A stretch of DNA of 64,000 nt from Pelomonas dachongensis (GCF_043555865.1 NZ_JBIGHY010000002.1:930001-994000), one strand, 5' to 3'. Shown: positions 52,108 through 60,733, counted from the stretch's first letter. Notes: generated from the letters alone by a model not told the origin. Numbers and translations are program-made.

Positions 52108-52989
52108 ATGAAGCCCATCCTCGGCAGCATCGTCGCCCTCGTCACGCCCATGAACGAGGACGGCAGCATCGACTACCCCGCCCTGCGCCGCCTGATCGAC
52201 TGGCATGTCGAGTCCGGCACCGCCTGCGTGGGCGTCGTCGGCACCACCGGCGAGTCGCCGACGGTCAGCATGGAAGAGAACCGCGAAATCATCCGTGTCG
52301 CGGTCGAGCATGCGAAGGGCCGCATCCCGGTGCTGGCCGGCACCGGCGCCAATTCCACCGCCGAGGCGATCGAGCTGAGCCGCTACGCCAAAGAAGTCGG
52401 CGCCGACTGCACGCTGTCCGTCGTGCCTTACTACAACAAGCCGTCGCAGGAAGGCATCTACCAGCACTTCAAGGCCATCGCCGAGACCGTGGACATCCCC
52501 ATGATGCTCTACAACGTGCCCGGCCGGACGGTCGCAGACATGTCGCCCGAGACCGCACTGCGCTGCGCCTCGCTGCCCGGCGTGTTCGGCGTCAAGGAAG
52601 CCACCGGCAACATCGAACGCGCTGCCTTCCTGATCAAGCACGCACCGGCGGGCTTCCACATCTACTCCGGCGACGACGGCACCGCCGTGGCGCTGATGCT
52701 GCTGGGCGGGCATGGCAACGTCAGCGTGACGGCCAATGTCGCCCCCGCCGAGATGGCCGAGCTGTGCCGCCTGGCGCTGGCCGGCAACGCGATCGAGGCC
52801 CGCAAAATACACCTGAAGCTGCTGGACCTGCACAAGCAGCTGTTCTGCGAACCCAGCCCCGGTCCGGCCAAGTGGGCGCTGTCGCGCCTGGGTCGCTGCG
52901 GGGCCGCACTGCGCCTGCCCATCACCCCGCTGACCCCCGTCGGCCAAACCGTCGTCGGTCAGGCCATGGTCGAAGCCGGCCTGCTCTGA
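52108..52989 (+). CDS. dapA: 4-hydroxy-tetrahydrodipicolinate synthase
   Basis: A 293-residue enzyme joining pyruvate and aspartate semialdehyde in lysine and diaminopimelate synthesis. Seen: GTTGESPT, the Tyr/Thr triad and YNVPGRTV, then VKEATGN with the Schiff-base Lys, and IYSGDDG. Length is normal. It stands next to bamC, as in many proteobacteria. Confidence 0.96.
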   Translation: MKPILGSIVALVTPMNEDGSIDYPALRRLIDWHVESGTACVGVVGTTGESPTVSMEENREIIRVAVEHAKGRIPVLAGTGANSTAEAIELSRYAKEVGADCTLSVVPYYNKPSQEGIYQHFKAIAETVDIPMMLYNVPGRTVADMSPETALRCASLPGVFGVKEATGNIERAAFLIKHAPAGFHIYSGDDGTAVALMLLGGHGNVSVTANVAPAEMAELCRLALAGNAIEARKIHLKLLDLHKQLFCEPSPGPAKWALSRLGRCGAALRLPITPLTPVGQTVVGQAMVEAGLL

Positions 52990-53065
52990 GCCCCCGACCG
53001 CCTCTGGTCTAATGCGCGGCTGCGCCGGCCAGGTCCGGCGCTCTTGTTCCCCGGAGAGTTCCAGC

Positions 53066-54247
53066 GTGACGTCCCTTTCCCTGATTCGCTCGCTTCGCCC
53101 CACGGCGACCCGTCTGGCCTGCGCGGCCTTCGTCCTGTCGCTCGCCGGCTGCACGTCCCTGAATCCGTTCGCAGCGGACAAGGTCGACTACAAGACCGAA
53201 TCACGGCAGACCCAGGGCCTGGAAGTCCCGCCCGACCTGACCCAGCTGGCCAAGGACAGCCGCGCCCAGGTGCAAGGCGGCTCCATCACCGCCTCGGCAC
53301 TGAACGCCAACCGCCCTGCCACGACGCCCGTCGTCGCCACCAGCGCCGCCAACACGGTGGCCCTGAATGCGGCCGGCGATGTGCGCATCGAACGCAGCGG
53401 CAACGAGCGCTGGCTGCACACCAACGCCACGCCCGAGCAGCTGTGGCCGGCCCTGCGCAGCTTCTGGGAAGAGCGCGGCCTGCAGCTCGTCAAGGAACAG
53501 CCCGAACTGGGCATCATGGAAACCAACTGGGCCGAGAACCGCGCAAAGCTGCCGCAGGACATCATCCGCCAGACCATCGGCAAGGTGTTCGACGGCCTCT
53601 ACTCGACTGGCGAGCGCGACATGTACCGCACCCGCATCGAGCGCAGCGCCAACGGCACCGATGTCTTCATCAGCCACCGCGGCATGCAGGAGGTCTACAC
53701 CTCGCAGAGCCGTGACTCGACCTCCTGGCAGCCGCGTCCCAGCGACGCGTCGCTGGAAGCCGAGATGCTGTCGCGCCTGATGCTGAAGCTGGGCGGTCAC
53801 GAAACCGCGGCCAAGGCCGTCGTTGCCGAGACTCCCGTACAGCCGGCCACCCAGGCTTCCAAGCTGGCCGTGGGCGCCGAACCGAACCGCCCGCGCCGCC
53901 CGCTGTCGGAAGTGCCGGACAGCCTCAGCGTCAACGACGCCTTCGACCGTGCTTGGCGCCGCGTGGGCCTGTCGCTGGACCGTCACGGCTTCACGATCGA
54001 AGACCGCGACCGCGCCGCCGGCCTGTTCTACCTGCGCTATGCCGACCCCGAGAAGGCCGGCCAGGAAGAGCCCAACTTCTTCCAGCGCCTGTTCGGCGCC
54101 AAGGTGTCGGAGCCGGTGCGCTACCGCGTGTCGGTCAAGTCGCAGGGCGACAAGAGCACGGTCAGTGTGCTGAACGACAAGGGCCTGGCCGTCACCGACG
54201 ACAACGCCAAGCGCATCCTGAACCTGCTGATGGACGACCTGAAATAA
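53066..54247 (+). CDS. bamC: Outer-membrane assembly lipoprotein BamC
   Basis: A 393-residue lipoprotein of the BAM complex that inserts beta-barrel proteins. Seen: signal peptide with lipobox LAGC (Cys about 29), the unstructured start ending SRQTQGLEVPPDLTQLAKDSR that BamC lays on BamD, and two helix-grip domains with ALRSFWEERGLQLVKEQPELGIMETNWAENR at about 130-160. It starts at a GTG (53066) after GGAGAG. The dapA-bamC order matches known synteny and supports the name. Confidence 0.93.
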   Translation: MTSLSLIRSLRPTATRLACAAFVLSLAGCTSLNPFAADKVDYKTESRQTQGLEVPPDLTQLAKDSRAQVQGGSITASALNANRPATTPVVATSAANTVALNAAGDVRIERSGNERWLHTNATPEQLWPALRSFWEERGLQLVKEQPELGIMETNWAENRAKLPQDIIRQTIGKVFDGLYSTGERDMYRTRIERSANGTDVFISHRGMQEVYTSQSRDSTSWQPRPSDASLEAEMLSRLMLKLGGHETAAKAVVAETPVQPATQASKLAVGAEPNRPRRPLSEVPDSLSVNDAFDRAWRRVGLSLDRHGFTIEDRDRAAGLFYLRYADPEKAGQEEPNFFQRLFGAKVSEPVRYRVSVKSQGDKSTVSVLNDKGLAVTDDNAKRILNLLMDDLK

Positions 54248-54275
54248 GGTCTCCACCCCGAAGAGCGCTGCCGTG

Positions 54276-55064
54276 ATGCGCTTTTGCAGCCTCGGCAGCG
54301 GCAGCGGCGGCAACGCCACGCTGGTCGAGGCCAGCCAGGGCATCACGAGCACCCGCGTTCTCATCGACGCGGGCTTCAGCGAGCGCGAACTGACGCGTCG
54401 CCTGGCGCGGGCCGGCTGCACGCCGGCCGACGTCGACGCGATCTTCATCACGCACGAACACGGCGACCACGTCGGCTGCGCGCCGAAGTTCGCGCAACGC
54501 CACCGCATCCCGCTGATCACCAGCCGCGGCAGCTGGCGCGCCATCGGCGGTGCGAAAATTGCGGATTTCGATGAACGCCTGCTGCGCATCGCGCGCGGTG
54601 GCGACGCCATCGCGCTGGGCGATATGGAATTGCAGCCCTTCGCCGTCCCGCACGACGCGAACGAGCCGCTGCAGTTGTGCGTCAGCGACGGCAACGCCCG
54701 CCTGGGCGTCATCACCGACCTGGGCAGCGCGCCCGACTCCGTGGCCGCCGCCCTGCAGGCCTGCCAGGCCTTGCTGCTGGAATGCAATCACGACGAGGCG
54801 ATGCTGCGGGCCGGCCCCTACCCGCCGATGCTGCAGCGGCGCATTCTGGGCACGCATGGCCATCTGTCCAACGAATCCGCGGCCGATCTGCTGTCACGCT
54901 GCCGGCATGACGGCCTCGCCACCGTCGTCGCCGCCCATCTGAGCGAGCGCAACAACACGCCAGAACTGGCGCGCGCCGCACTGGCCGCGATCCTGGGCGA
55001 TCAGCAGGATGCGATCCGCATCGCCGACCCCTTGCTGGGCTTGGCCTGGCTGGACGTGAGCTGA
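54276..55064 (+). CDS. MBL-fold metallo-hydrolase (YycJ/WalJ-like)
   Basis: A 262-residue metallo-beta-lactamase-fold protein. Seen: FCSLGSGSGGNATLVE, the zinc motif THEHGDHVG (HxHxDH type), DAGFSERELTRRLARAG and a late GTHGHLSNESAAD. It resembles YycJ/WalJ-type single-domain hydrolases of unclear substrate (possibly DNA or RNA). A GTG three bases earlier is an alternative start. It ends 8 bases before the 3' end of the deleted intron. Confidence 0.85.
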   Translation: MRFCSLGSGSGGNATLVEASQGITSTRVLIDAGFSERELTRRLARAGCTPADVDAIFITHEHGDHVGCAPKFAQRHRIPLITSRGSWRAIGGAKIADFDERLLRIARGGDAIALGDMELQPFAVPHDANEPLQLCVSDGNARLGVITDLGSAPDSVAAALQACQALLLECNHDEAMLRAGPYPPMLQRRILGTHGHLSNESAADLLSRCRHDGLATVVAAHLSERNNTPELARAALAAILGDQQDAIRIADPLLGLAWLDVS

Positions 55065-55111
55065 AGCGCAGATCGGGATAGGGGTCAGTCATTGTCGGCT
55101 GAGCCCCTCCC

Positions 55112-55147
55112 ACACCACCCGGCATGCGGGTCCGCACCGGGCGGTTC
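55112..55147 (-). ncRNA. Group II intron domain V of the deleted intron
   Basis: On the minus strand the hairpin reads GAACCGCCCGGTGCGGACC and closes with CCGGGTGGTG. It has the stem lengths and loop of domain V with a CGC-type triad. It is unlike domain V of the intron near rpiA, so the two elements are different families. Confidence 0.72.
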
Positions 55148-55182
55148 GAGAGCTTGAGGTCCTTGACCTCGCTTCTGGCGAA

Positions 55183-55344
55183 TCACATATGCCCCGCCAT
55201 CGGCGCGATCAACCCTGTACCTCGATATTCATGAGGCGGGCCGTTGGCTTCGTCGCTGAAGAGATCACCCGCGGCTTCACCGCGCGCTACGCCCTCCCGC
55301 CCGGATTGCTCCAGCATCTGACGCATGGCCTCTGACATCCTCAT
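55183..55344 (-). pseudogene. N-terminal remnant of a group II intron reverse transcriptase
   Basis: A 53-residue frame inside the short intron (MRMSEAMRQMLEQSGREGVA and onward, with EAAGDLFSDEANGPP and GTGL). This matches the usual first residues of group II intron-encoded proteins, which continue into the RT domain. Here the frame ends at IAPMAGHM and everything else of the protein is gone. A large deletion joined this point to the domain V region. Confidence 0.72.
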
Positions 55345-55746
55345 GTCCTTGGTCACTCACTCTCGTTCGGCCCTTCGCTCTTGCCTTGTGGCCTCGTCGG
55401 CCTCGGCGCCAGCTACTACGACCTCGGCTGACTTCTCGCTCCGATTTGCACCGTCGCCCTTTCAGGCATGAGGCGAGATCTCCCCAGGTAAGAACGCACT
55501 CCTTCGCTGCACGACCGCCGGATTTACGCCGCCTGACCTTTGATCACGAGAGCTTCGCGGTTTCGTGCCCGCTCGCCCTGGTCGGCACCGCCTTCTATCC
55601 GGTTCTTGTCCATCGGCCCGCAGCTTCGCTCCACGCTTCCTCCCCACACTCGGTCGCCCTCATGCAGTTGCGCTTCGCTTCGTTCGTCGTGACCAACTTA
55701 CGGGAGGACTTTCACCTCCAAGAGTGCGCCCATGCTGGGCGCACAC
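55345..55746 (-). ncRNA. 5' part of the deleted group II intron (domains I-IV)
   Basis: About 400 bases without a gene. It carries the 5' hairpin of the intron and probably domain I to the start of domain IV. Many short G/C stems are visible but cannot be folded by hand. No promoter is obvious. Confidence 0.6.
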
Positions 55747-55749
55747 GAG

Positions 55750-55783
55750 AAAAAGCCGTCGCTGCTTGCGCAGCGACGGCTTT
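55750..55783 (-). terminator. Terminator of the small lipoprotein gene
   Basis: A 14-bp stem (AAAGCCGTCGCTGC at 55752-55765, GCAGCGACGGCTTT at 55770-55783) with a 4-base loop and a T run on the minus strand. It is the landing site of the adjacent intron. Confidence 0.92.
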
Positions 55784-55801
55784 CTCGTACGGACGAAGCG
55801 A

Positions 55802-56008
55802 TTACTTCGAAGCGGCCGAAGCGGCGTCGACAGCAGCCGAAGCAGCGTCAACAGCAGCGCTGGCGGCGGCCGAAGCAGCATCAACAGCGGCCGAAGCAGC
55901 GGGCTCAACCACCGGTGCCGGGGGGGCCGTGACTTCGGGTTCCTTCTTGCTGCAAGCGGTCAGCGCGGCAACAGCAACCAGGGAAGCCAGCAGGATCGAC
56001 TTATTCAT
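55802..56008 (-). CDS. Small Ala-rich lipoprotein
   Basis: A 68-residue lipoprotein. Seen: MNKSILLASLVAVAALTAC signal with lipobox, then a Pro/Glu stretch (KKEPEVTAPPAP) and a low-complexity repeat of AASAAVDAASAA units that should form a helix or an extended stalk. GAGGA precedes the ATG. Its own promoter and strong terminator suggest high expression. The role is unknown; a Braun-lipoprotein-like spacer is possible. A 10-bp palindrome CGTTTAAACG (56022-56031) sits in its 5' leader. Confidence 0.82.
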   Translation of the reverse strand: MNKSILLASLVAVAALTACSKKEPEVTAPPAPVVEPAASAAVDAASAAASAAVDAASAAVDAASAASK

Positions 56009-56173
56009 ACTTGTCCTCAAACGTTTAAACGACGGTGCACACCATAATTTTGGGGTCGTGCGTCAGTGTTTCTTTGCTCACCAACGGCCGACCCCGACAG
56101 AACAAGACGCGGAAAACCTCGAGCGCTTCCCTCGCCTAGCCCGAAATTATAGGGCTATCAATGGCAACAAGTT

Positions 56174-56668
56174 TCACAGCCCGAGAGTCGTCGGCGCAAA
56201 TGATTCGCTGGACCGTTGCGCCAGGGCATCAAACCATTCCAGGCAACGTTGGCGCTGCGCCGTCTCCAGGCTGAGTTCGCCACGCCACAGGTGGCGGTCG
56301 AACAGCCGCAGGCTCACCGAGCCCTGCGGCCCGAGCGCCAGCAGCAGGCTTTGCGGCGCCTCCTCCAGTCTCAACTCCGGCTCCACAGCGCGGGCCGTCA
56401 CGCAATGCGCCCAGTCGCGCCGCCAGCGCACGAAGCGGGGGTGCACGCGCACCACGTCGTCGTACTGCAGCGCCAGCAGGTGCAGCTGCCGCCCGGCCCG
56501 CGCCCAGGCAGTCAGCGCGGTCAAGGCGTCAGCCTGCGACAGCGGCCAGTCCGCGAAGCTCTCGTCCCACGCATGCAGTTCGCGGCAGCCCTGCTCGGCC
56601 GCCCAGCCCAGCGTGGCGATGAGCGCGCGATGGAACTCGGCACGGCCGGCAAAACTCTGTGCGTTCAT
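56174..56668 (-). CDS. Uncharacterised protein coupled to the ribosomal oxygenase gene
   Basis: A 164-residue soluble protein. Seen: MNAQSFAGRAEFHRALIATLG, a Trp-rich middle (LHAWDESFADWPLSQADALTAL), VRVHPRFVRWRRDW, and LFDRHLWRGELSL near the end; no signal peptide or membrane helix. I do not recognise a domain with confidence. Its start overlaps the oxygenase stop (ATGA), so the two are co-translated and probably linked in function. Confidence 0.75.
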   Translation of the reverse strand: MNAQSFAGRAEFHRALIATLGWAAEQGCRELHAWDESFADWPLSQADALTALTAWARAGRQLHLLALQYDDVVRVHPRFVRWRRDWAHCVTARAVEPELRLEEAPQSLLLALGPQGSVSLRLFDRHLWRGELSLETAQRQRCLEWFDALAQRSSESFAPTTLGL

Positions 56669-57780
56669 GGTGTCTGCGGCTGGATCCAGCCATCCTCGGT
56701 CCACTGATCCAGCAGTTCGCGAGCCTCGGGCGACAGCCGACCAACCTCTGCGGCCGTCAGCGCGCGATGGTCCGCCAGGCGGCGCATCAGCATCGCATCG
56801 CGTCCGCCGGCACGGAAGCTCTCGCCGTTCAGGAACACCTGCGCGTCGTCGTAGAGCATGCGGCTGCGGCGATCCAGCGTGCAGGCCATGCCCGCAGGCA
56901 GCTGCTCGCCCGGCTCGAACCAGACATTGGCCTTGGGCTCGGTCAGCGCCTCGCCGAGTGCGCGCTCCAGCGCGAGTGGCCGCTGCACGGCCGCCTCGAT
57001 GGCGCGGCGGGCGAAGGCCAGCAAAGCGGCTGGCACGCGGGCCGGTTCGGTCGCAGCCTCCTGGCGCGGGTCGGCGTACAGCTTGCCAGCACCGTCGACG
57101 TCATCCAGCAGGCGCGGCAACAACTCCGCCGCCAGGCCCTCCAGCGTGGAGGCACGAAAGCCCACCGACCCCGTCACGCAGCCAGGGCCGACGGCGACGC
57201 CGTCGTGCGCCCAGCCCGGCGGCAGGTAGAGCATGTCGCCCGCGTCCAGCACAAACTCTTCCTCGGGCTGGAAGTTGGCAATGATCTTCAGCGGCACGTC
57301 GTCGCGCAGCACTGCGTCCTTCTGCGCCCCGATGCGCCAGCGGCGCTGGCCGGCCAACTGGATCAGGAAGACATCGTAGGAGTCGAAGTGCGGGCCGACA
57401 CCGCCGCCGTCGCTGGCGACGGACAGCATCAGGTCGTCGAGCCGCGCCGCGGGAATGAAGCCGAACCGGTCCAGCAACGCTCGCGCGCCGGCCAGGTGCT
57501 GGTCCAGCCCCTGCACGAGCAGCGTCCAGCCGGGTTTGCTCATGGGGGGCAGTCGGGCGATGGGGCCGTGCTTGAGCTTCCAGTCGCCGTCGAAGGCCGT
57601 GACGAGGCGCGATTCGACATCGTCTCTTGCGGCCAGGGCGGCCAGGTCTTTCAACGAGGCAGGCGGGCTGATGCCGTGAAAGGCCTGGCGCGCCAGCAGC
57701 GGCTTCTTCTGCCAGTGCTTGCGCATGAACTGCGCCGGGCTCAGGCCGGCGAGCATGGGGGTCGGGATGTCAATCTGCAT
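56665..57780 (-). CDS. roxA: JmjC-type ribosomal protein uL16 3-hydroxylase (RoxA/YcfD-like)
   Basis: A 371-residue Fe(II)/2-oxoglutarate oxygenase that in E. coli hydroxylates an Arg of ribosomal protein L16. Seen: cupin/JmjC core with VGPHFDSYDVFLIQLAGQRRWRIG (HxD metal ligands) and LPPGWAHDGVAVG (third His), a dimerisation part, and a winged-helix C terminus (LMRRLADHRALTAAEVGRL...QWTEDGWI). ATG 57780 begins MQIDIPTPMLAGLS. Longer in-frame reading was rejected. Confidence 0.92.
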   Translation of the reverse strand: MQIDIPTPMLAGLSPAQFMRKHWQKKPLLARQAFHGISPPASLKDLAALAARDDVESRLVTAFDGDWKLKHGPIARLPPMSKPGWTLLVQGLDQHLAGARALLDRFGFIPAARLDDLMLSVASDGGGVGPHFDSYDVFLIQLAGQRRWRIGAQKDAVLRDDVPLKIIANFQPEEEFVLDAGDMLYLPPGWAHDGVAVGPGCVTGSVGFRASTLEGLAAELLPRLLDDVDGAGKLYADPRQEAATEPARVPAALLAFARRAIEAAVQRPLALERALGEALTEPKANVWFEPGEQLPAGMACTLDRRSRMLYDDAQVFLNGESFRAGGRDAMLMRRLADHRALTAAEVGRLSPEARELLDQWTEDGWIQPQTP

Positions 57781-57811
57781 GCAGGCATTGTGCCGATGCG
57801 AAAATGCGCGG

Positions 57812-58330
57812 ATGCAAGTGACCCGCCCCTGTGTCGTCTCCCTGCGCTGGAGACTCGACGATGCCCAGGGCCAGCTCATCGACGAGCTGGCCGAACCGAT
57901 GGAATTCCTGCTCGGCGGAGAGGATTTGTTCGCCAAAGTCGAAGCTGCACTGGAAGGCCAGGAAGTCGGCTTCGAGACCGACCTGGCGCTGCAGCCCGAA
58001 GAGGCCTTCGGCGACTACGACTCCGGCCTGGTCTGCTTCGAGGCCCGCGCCCTGTTCCCGTCAGACGTGGAGCCTGGCATGCAGTTCGAGGGTCTGCCGG
58101 AAGGCGCGGCGACCGAAGCCATGCCGGAGGCGGTCTACACCGTCACCGAGGTCTACCCGGAGCATGTGGTGCTGGACGGCAACCACCCGCTGGCCGGCAT
58201 CGGCTTGCGCATGCACCTGACGTTGCTGGACGTGCGTCCGGCGACGGAAGCCGAGATCCAGGCCGGCTCGGTGGGCGAGCCCATCTTCATGGTGCAGACC
58301 GGCGCACCGCCGGACGAGTCGCTGCACTGA
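57812..58330 (+). CDS. FKBP-type peptidyl-prolyl isomerase (SlyD-like)
   Basis: A 172-residue isomerase/chaperone. Seen: VVSLRWRLDDAQGQLIDEL, the IF (insert-in-flap) region ALQPEEAFGDYDSGLV, and the closing DGNHPLAGIGLRMHLTLLDVR. That is the FKBP-SlyD pattern. It has no His/Cys-rich nickel tail, unlike E. coli SlyD. ATG 57812 lies about 30 bases from the divergent oxygenase start. Confidence 0.9.
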   Translation: MQVTRPCVVSLRWRLDDAQGQLIDELAEPMEFLLGGEDLFAKVEAALEGQEVGFETDLALQPEEAFGDYDSGLVCFEARALFPSDVEPGMQFEGLPEGAATEAMPEAVYTVTEVYPEHVVLDGNHPLAGIGLRMHLTLLDVRPATEAEIQAGSVGEPIFMVQTGAPPDESLH

Positions 58331-58335
58331 ACACC

Positions 58336-58360
58336 AAAGGCGCCGCACGGCGCCTTTGCT
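58336..58360. terminator. Terminator between slyD-like gene and dut
   Basis: A 9-bp stem (AAAGGCGCC / GGCGCCTTT) with a GCAC loop lies between two convergent genes and has A/T-rich flanks on both sides (TTTGCTTT on the plus strand). It can work in both directions. Confidence 0.8.
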
Positions 58361-58361
58361 T

Positions 58362-58811
58362 TCATGCCTTGCCGGTGGAGCCGAATCCGCCGGCACCTCG
58401 CGACGACGTGTCGAAGCTGTCCACGCGGCGGAAGGCCGCCTGCACGACGGGCACGATGACCAGCTGGGCGATGCGCTCGAACGGCTGGACGGTGAACTCG
58501 GCCTGGCCGCGGTTCCAGCAGCTGACCATCAGTTGCCCTTGGTAGTCGCTGTCGATCAGCCCGACGAGGTTGCCGAGCACGATGCCGTGTTTGTGGCCCA
58601 ACCCGGAACGCGGCAGGATGATGGCGGCCAGGCCCGGGTCGGCGATGTGGATGGCCAGGCCGGTCGGGATCAGCGTCGTCTGGCCGGGTGCCAGCGTGAT
58701 CGCTTCGTCGAGGCAGGCGCGCAGGTCGAGGCCGGCGCTGCCGGGGGTCGCGTAGGCGGGAAGCTGCTCGGCCATGCGGGCGTCGAGCACTTGCAAGTCG
58801 ATCTGGTGCAT
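58362..58811 (-). CDS. dut: Deoxyuridine 5'-triphosphate nucleotidohydrolase
   Basis: A 149-residue homotrimeric dUTPase that removes dUTP and supplies dUMP. Seen all five motifs: AGLDLRA, PRSGLGHKHG, GLIDSDYQGQL, ERIAQLVIVP and RGAGGFGSTG. It follows coaBC by 3 bases, so it is the last gene of the nucleoside/coaBC operon. Confidence 0.96.
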   Translation of the reverse strand: MHQIDLQVLDARMAEQLPAYATPGSAGLDLRACLDEAITLAPGQTTLIPTGLAIHIADPGLAAIILPRSGLGHKHGIVLGNLVGLIDSDYQGQLMVSCWNRGQAEFTVQPFERIAQLVIVPVVQAAFRRVDSFDTSSRGAGGFGSTGKA

Positions 58812-58814
58812 TGA

Positions 58815-60026
58815 TTAAAGGCGTTTGGAGAGTTCGGCGATCAGCTCGCGCGCCAGGCTGAGCTTGTCCGCACGGGGCAGTTCGCGCTGGCCCTGCTCGT
58901 CGATGAGCAGCAGCGCGTTGTCGTCGCGACCGAAGGTGGCCGGGCCCAGGTTGGCGACGATGAGCGGGATGCCCTTGCGGCGGCGCTTGGCCTCGGCGTG
59001 CTCGGCGAGCTTCTCGCTCTCGGCGGCAAAGCCGACGCAGTACGGCGGCTGGGGCAGCTTCGCGACGGCGGCGAGGATGTCGGGGTTCTCGGTCATCGCG
59101 AGGGTCGGTGCCACACCGCCCAAATTGGCACCGCCTTCCGCCTTCTTCAACTTGTGCTCATGCGTCTGCGCCGGACGCCAGTCGGCGACGGCGGCGCTGG
59201 CGATGAAGGCGTGCTGGTGGGCGGCCATCGGCAGCACCGCATCGAACATCTGCTGCGCGGACTGCACGTCGATGCGCCGCACGCCGCGCGGCGTCGGCAG
59301 GTGCACCGGGCCGGACACCAGCGTGACCTCGGCGCCCGCCTCGGCCGCGGCACGAGCGATGGCGAAGCCCATCTTGCCGCTGCTGTGGTTGGTGATGCCG
59401 CGCACCGGGTCGATGGGCTCGAAGGTCGGGCCGGCGGTGATGAGCAACTTCTTGCCGCGCAACGATTTCGGCGCCAGGAAGGCCTCGAGGTCGTCGAAAA
59501 TCTCCTGCGCTTCCAGCATGCGGCCGTCACCGATCTCGCCGCAGGCCTGGTCGCCACTGGCGGGGCCGATGACAGTCGCACCATCGGCTGTGAGCTGGGC
59601 CACATTGCGCTGCGTGGCTGGGTGGGCCCACATTTCGCGGTTCATGGCCGGCACGACGAGCAACGGGCATTCATCGATGCGGCGGGCCAGCGCCGTCAGG
59701 CTGACAAGGTCGTCCGCCCTTCCCTGCGCCAGCGCGGCGATGGCGTCGGCGCTGGCGGGCGCCAGCAGCATCACGTCGGCCTCGCGGCTGAGGTTGATGT
59801 GGGCCATGTTGTTGCCGGGCCGCGCGTCCCAGGGGCTGGTGTAGACGGGGCGGCCGGACAGCGCCTGCATCGTAACGGCGGTGATGAAGGCTTCGGCGCC
59901 CTCGGTCATCATGACCTGCACGGTCGCGCCGCCCTTCACGAGCAGCCGCGTCAGCTCTGCGATCTTGTAGCCGGCGATGCCGCCGGTCATGGCCAGAAGG
60001 ATGTGTTTGCCGTGCAGTGGACTCAT
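58815..60026 (-). CDS. coaBC: Bifunctional phosphopantothenoylcysteine synthetase/decarboxylase
   Basis: A 403-residue CoA biosynthesis enzyme. Seen: N-terminal CoaC flavoprotein (GGIAGYKIAELTRLL, MAHINLSREAD with active His, PAMNREMW, and the CGEIGDGRM Cys loop) and C-terminal CoaB (ITAGPTFEPIDPVRGITNHSSGKMG, VADWRP, and KLKK Lys). ATG 60026 shares one base with the trmB stop (TGATG); a frame extension to 60053 was not used. Confidence 0.95.
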   Translation of the reverse strand: MSPLHGKHILLAMTGGIAGYKIAELTRLLVKGGATVQVMMTEGAEAFITAVTMQALSGRPVYTSPWDARPGNNMAHINLSREADVMLLAPASADAIAALAQGRADDLVSLTALARRIDECPLLVVPAMNREMWAHPATQRNVAQLTADGATVIGPASGDQACGEIGDGRMLEAQEIFDDLEAFLAPKSLRGKKLLITAGPTFEPIDPVRGITNHSSGKMGFAIARAAAEAGAEVTLVSGPVHLPTPRGVRRIDVQSAQQMFDAVLPMAAHQHAFIASAAVADWRPAQTHEHKLKKAEGGANLGGVAPTLAMTENPDILAAVAKLPQPPYCVGFAAESEKLAEHAEAKRRRKGIPLIVANLGPATFGRDDNALLLIDEQGQRELPRADKLSLARELIAELSKRL

Positions 60027-60733
60027 CAGCGTTTCCTGAACACCAGGTCCCACACGCCATGTCCGAGCTTGATGCCGCGGTTCTCGAACTTGGTCAGGGG
60101 GCGGTAGGCGGGCTTGTCAGCGTAACCCGTTGCAGCGGCCGCGGTGTTCAGGAGATGGGGCTCGGCCGACAGCACATCAAGCATCTGCTCGGCGTAGGGT
60201 TGCCAGTCGGTGGCCAGGTGCAGGTAGCCACCGGGCTTGATGTGCTTCACCAGGTTGGCCACGAAAGGTGCCTGGATCAGGCGGCGCTTGTTGTGGCGCT
60301 TTTTGTGCCAGGGGTCGGGGAAGAAGATGTGCACGCCGTCCAGGGCGGCCTCGCCGACCATGTCGCGCAGCACCTCGACCGCGTCGTGCTGGACGATGCG
60401 GATGTTCCCGATCTCGCGCTCGCCAATCAGCTTCAGCAGTGCGCCGACGCCGGGCTCGTGCACTTCGCAGCCGATGAAATCGTGGTCGGGCAACGTAGCG
60501 GCGATGTCGGCGGTAGCGGCACCCATGCCGAAGCCGATTTCAAGCACCAGTGGCGCGCTGCGGCCAAAGATCGCGGCGGCATCGAGCCGCTCGACCTTGT
60601 AGGGCAGAACAAACTTGGGTCCCAGCTCGGTCAATGCCTTGATCTGGCCCGTGCCCATGCGGCCGGGCCGCGTGACGAAGCTTTTGATCGCGCGGCGTGG
60701 CGGCTGGACCTGCTTGACCTCGTCGTCGCTCAT
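60026..60733 (-). CDS. trmB: tRNA (guanine-N7-)-methyltransferase
   Basis: A 235-residue enzyme making m7G46 in tRNA. Seen: LEIGFGMGAATADIA (SAM loop), IGCEVHEPGVGALL, and the signature IFFPDPWHKKRHNKRRL. It sits between deoA and coaBC with one-base overlaps on both sides. Confidence 0.95.
   Translation of the reverse strand: MSDDEVKQVQPPRRAIKSFVTRPGRMGTGQIKALTELGPKFVLPYKVERLDAAAIFGRSAPLVLEIGFGMGAATADIAATLPDHDFIGCEVHEPGVGALLKLIGEREIGNIRIVQHDAVEVLRDMVGEAALDGVHIFFPDPWHKKRHNKRRLIQAPFVANLVKHIKPGGYLHLATDWQPYAEQMLDVLSAEPHLLNTAAAATGYADKPAYRPLTKFENRGIKLGHGVWDLVFRKR

Larger units (their letters stand above)
55072..55746 (-). mobile_element. Internally deleted group II intron behind a terminator
   Basis: About 0.67 kb on the minus strand. 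Seen: 5' end GTGCGCCCAGCATGGGCGCAC (starting at 55744, or 55746 if read GTGTGC), which fits the GUGYG rule and is a known group II 5' hairpin; 3' end with domain V (about 55112-55147; GAACCGCCCGGTGCGGACC) and a domain VI ending CCCCTATCCCGAT near 55072. In between, only the first about 53 residues of a reverse transcriptase remain. It lies 4-6 bases beyond the T tract of the lipoprotein terminator, the location typical of class IIC introns. Confidence 0.82.
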
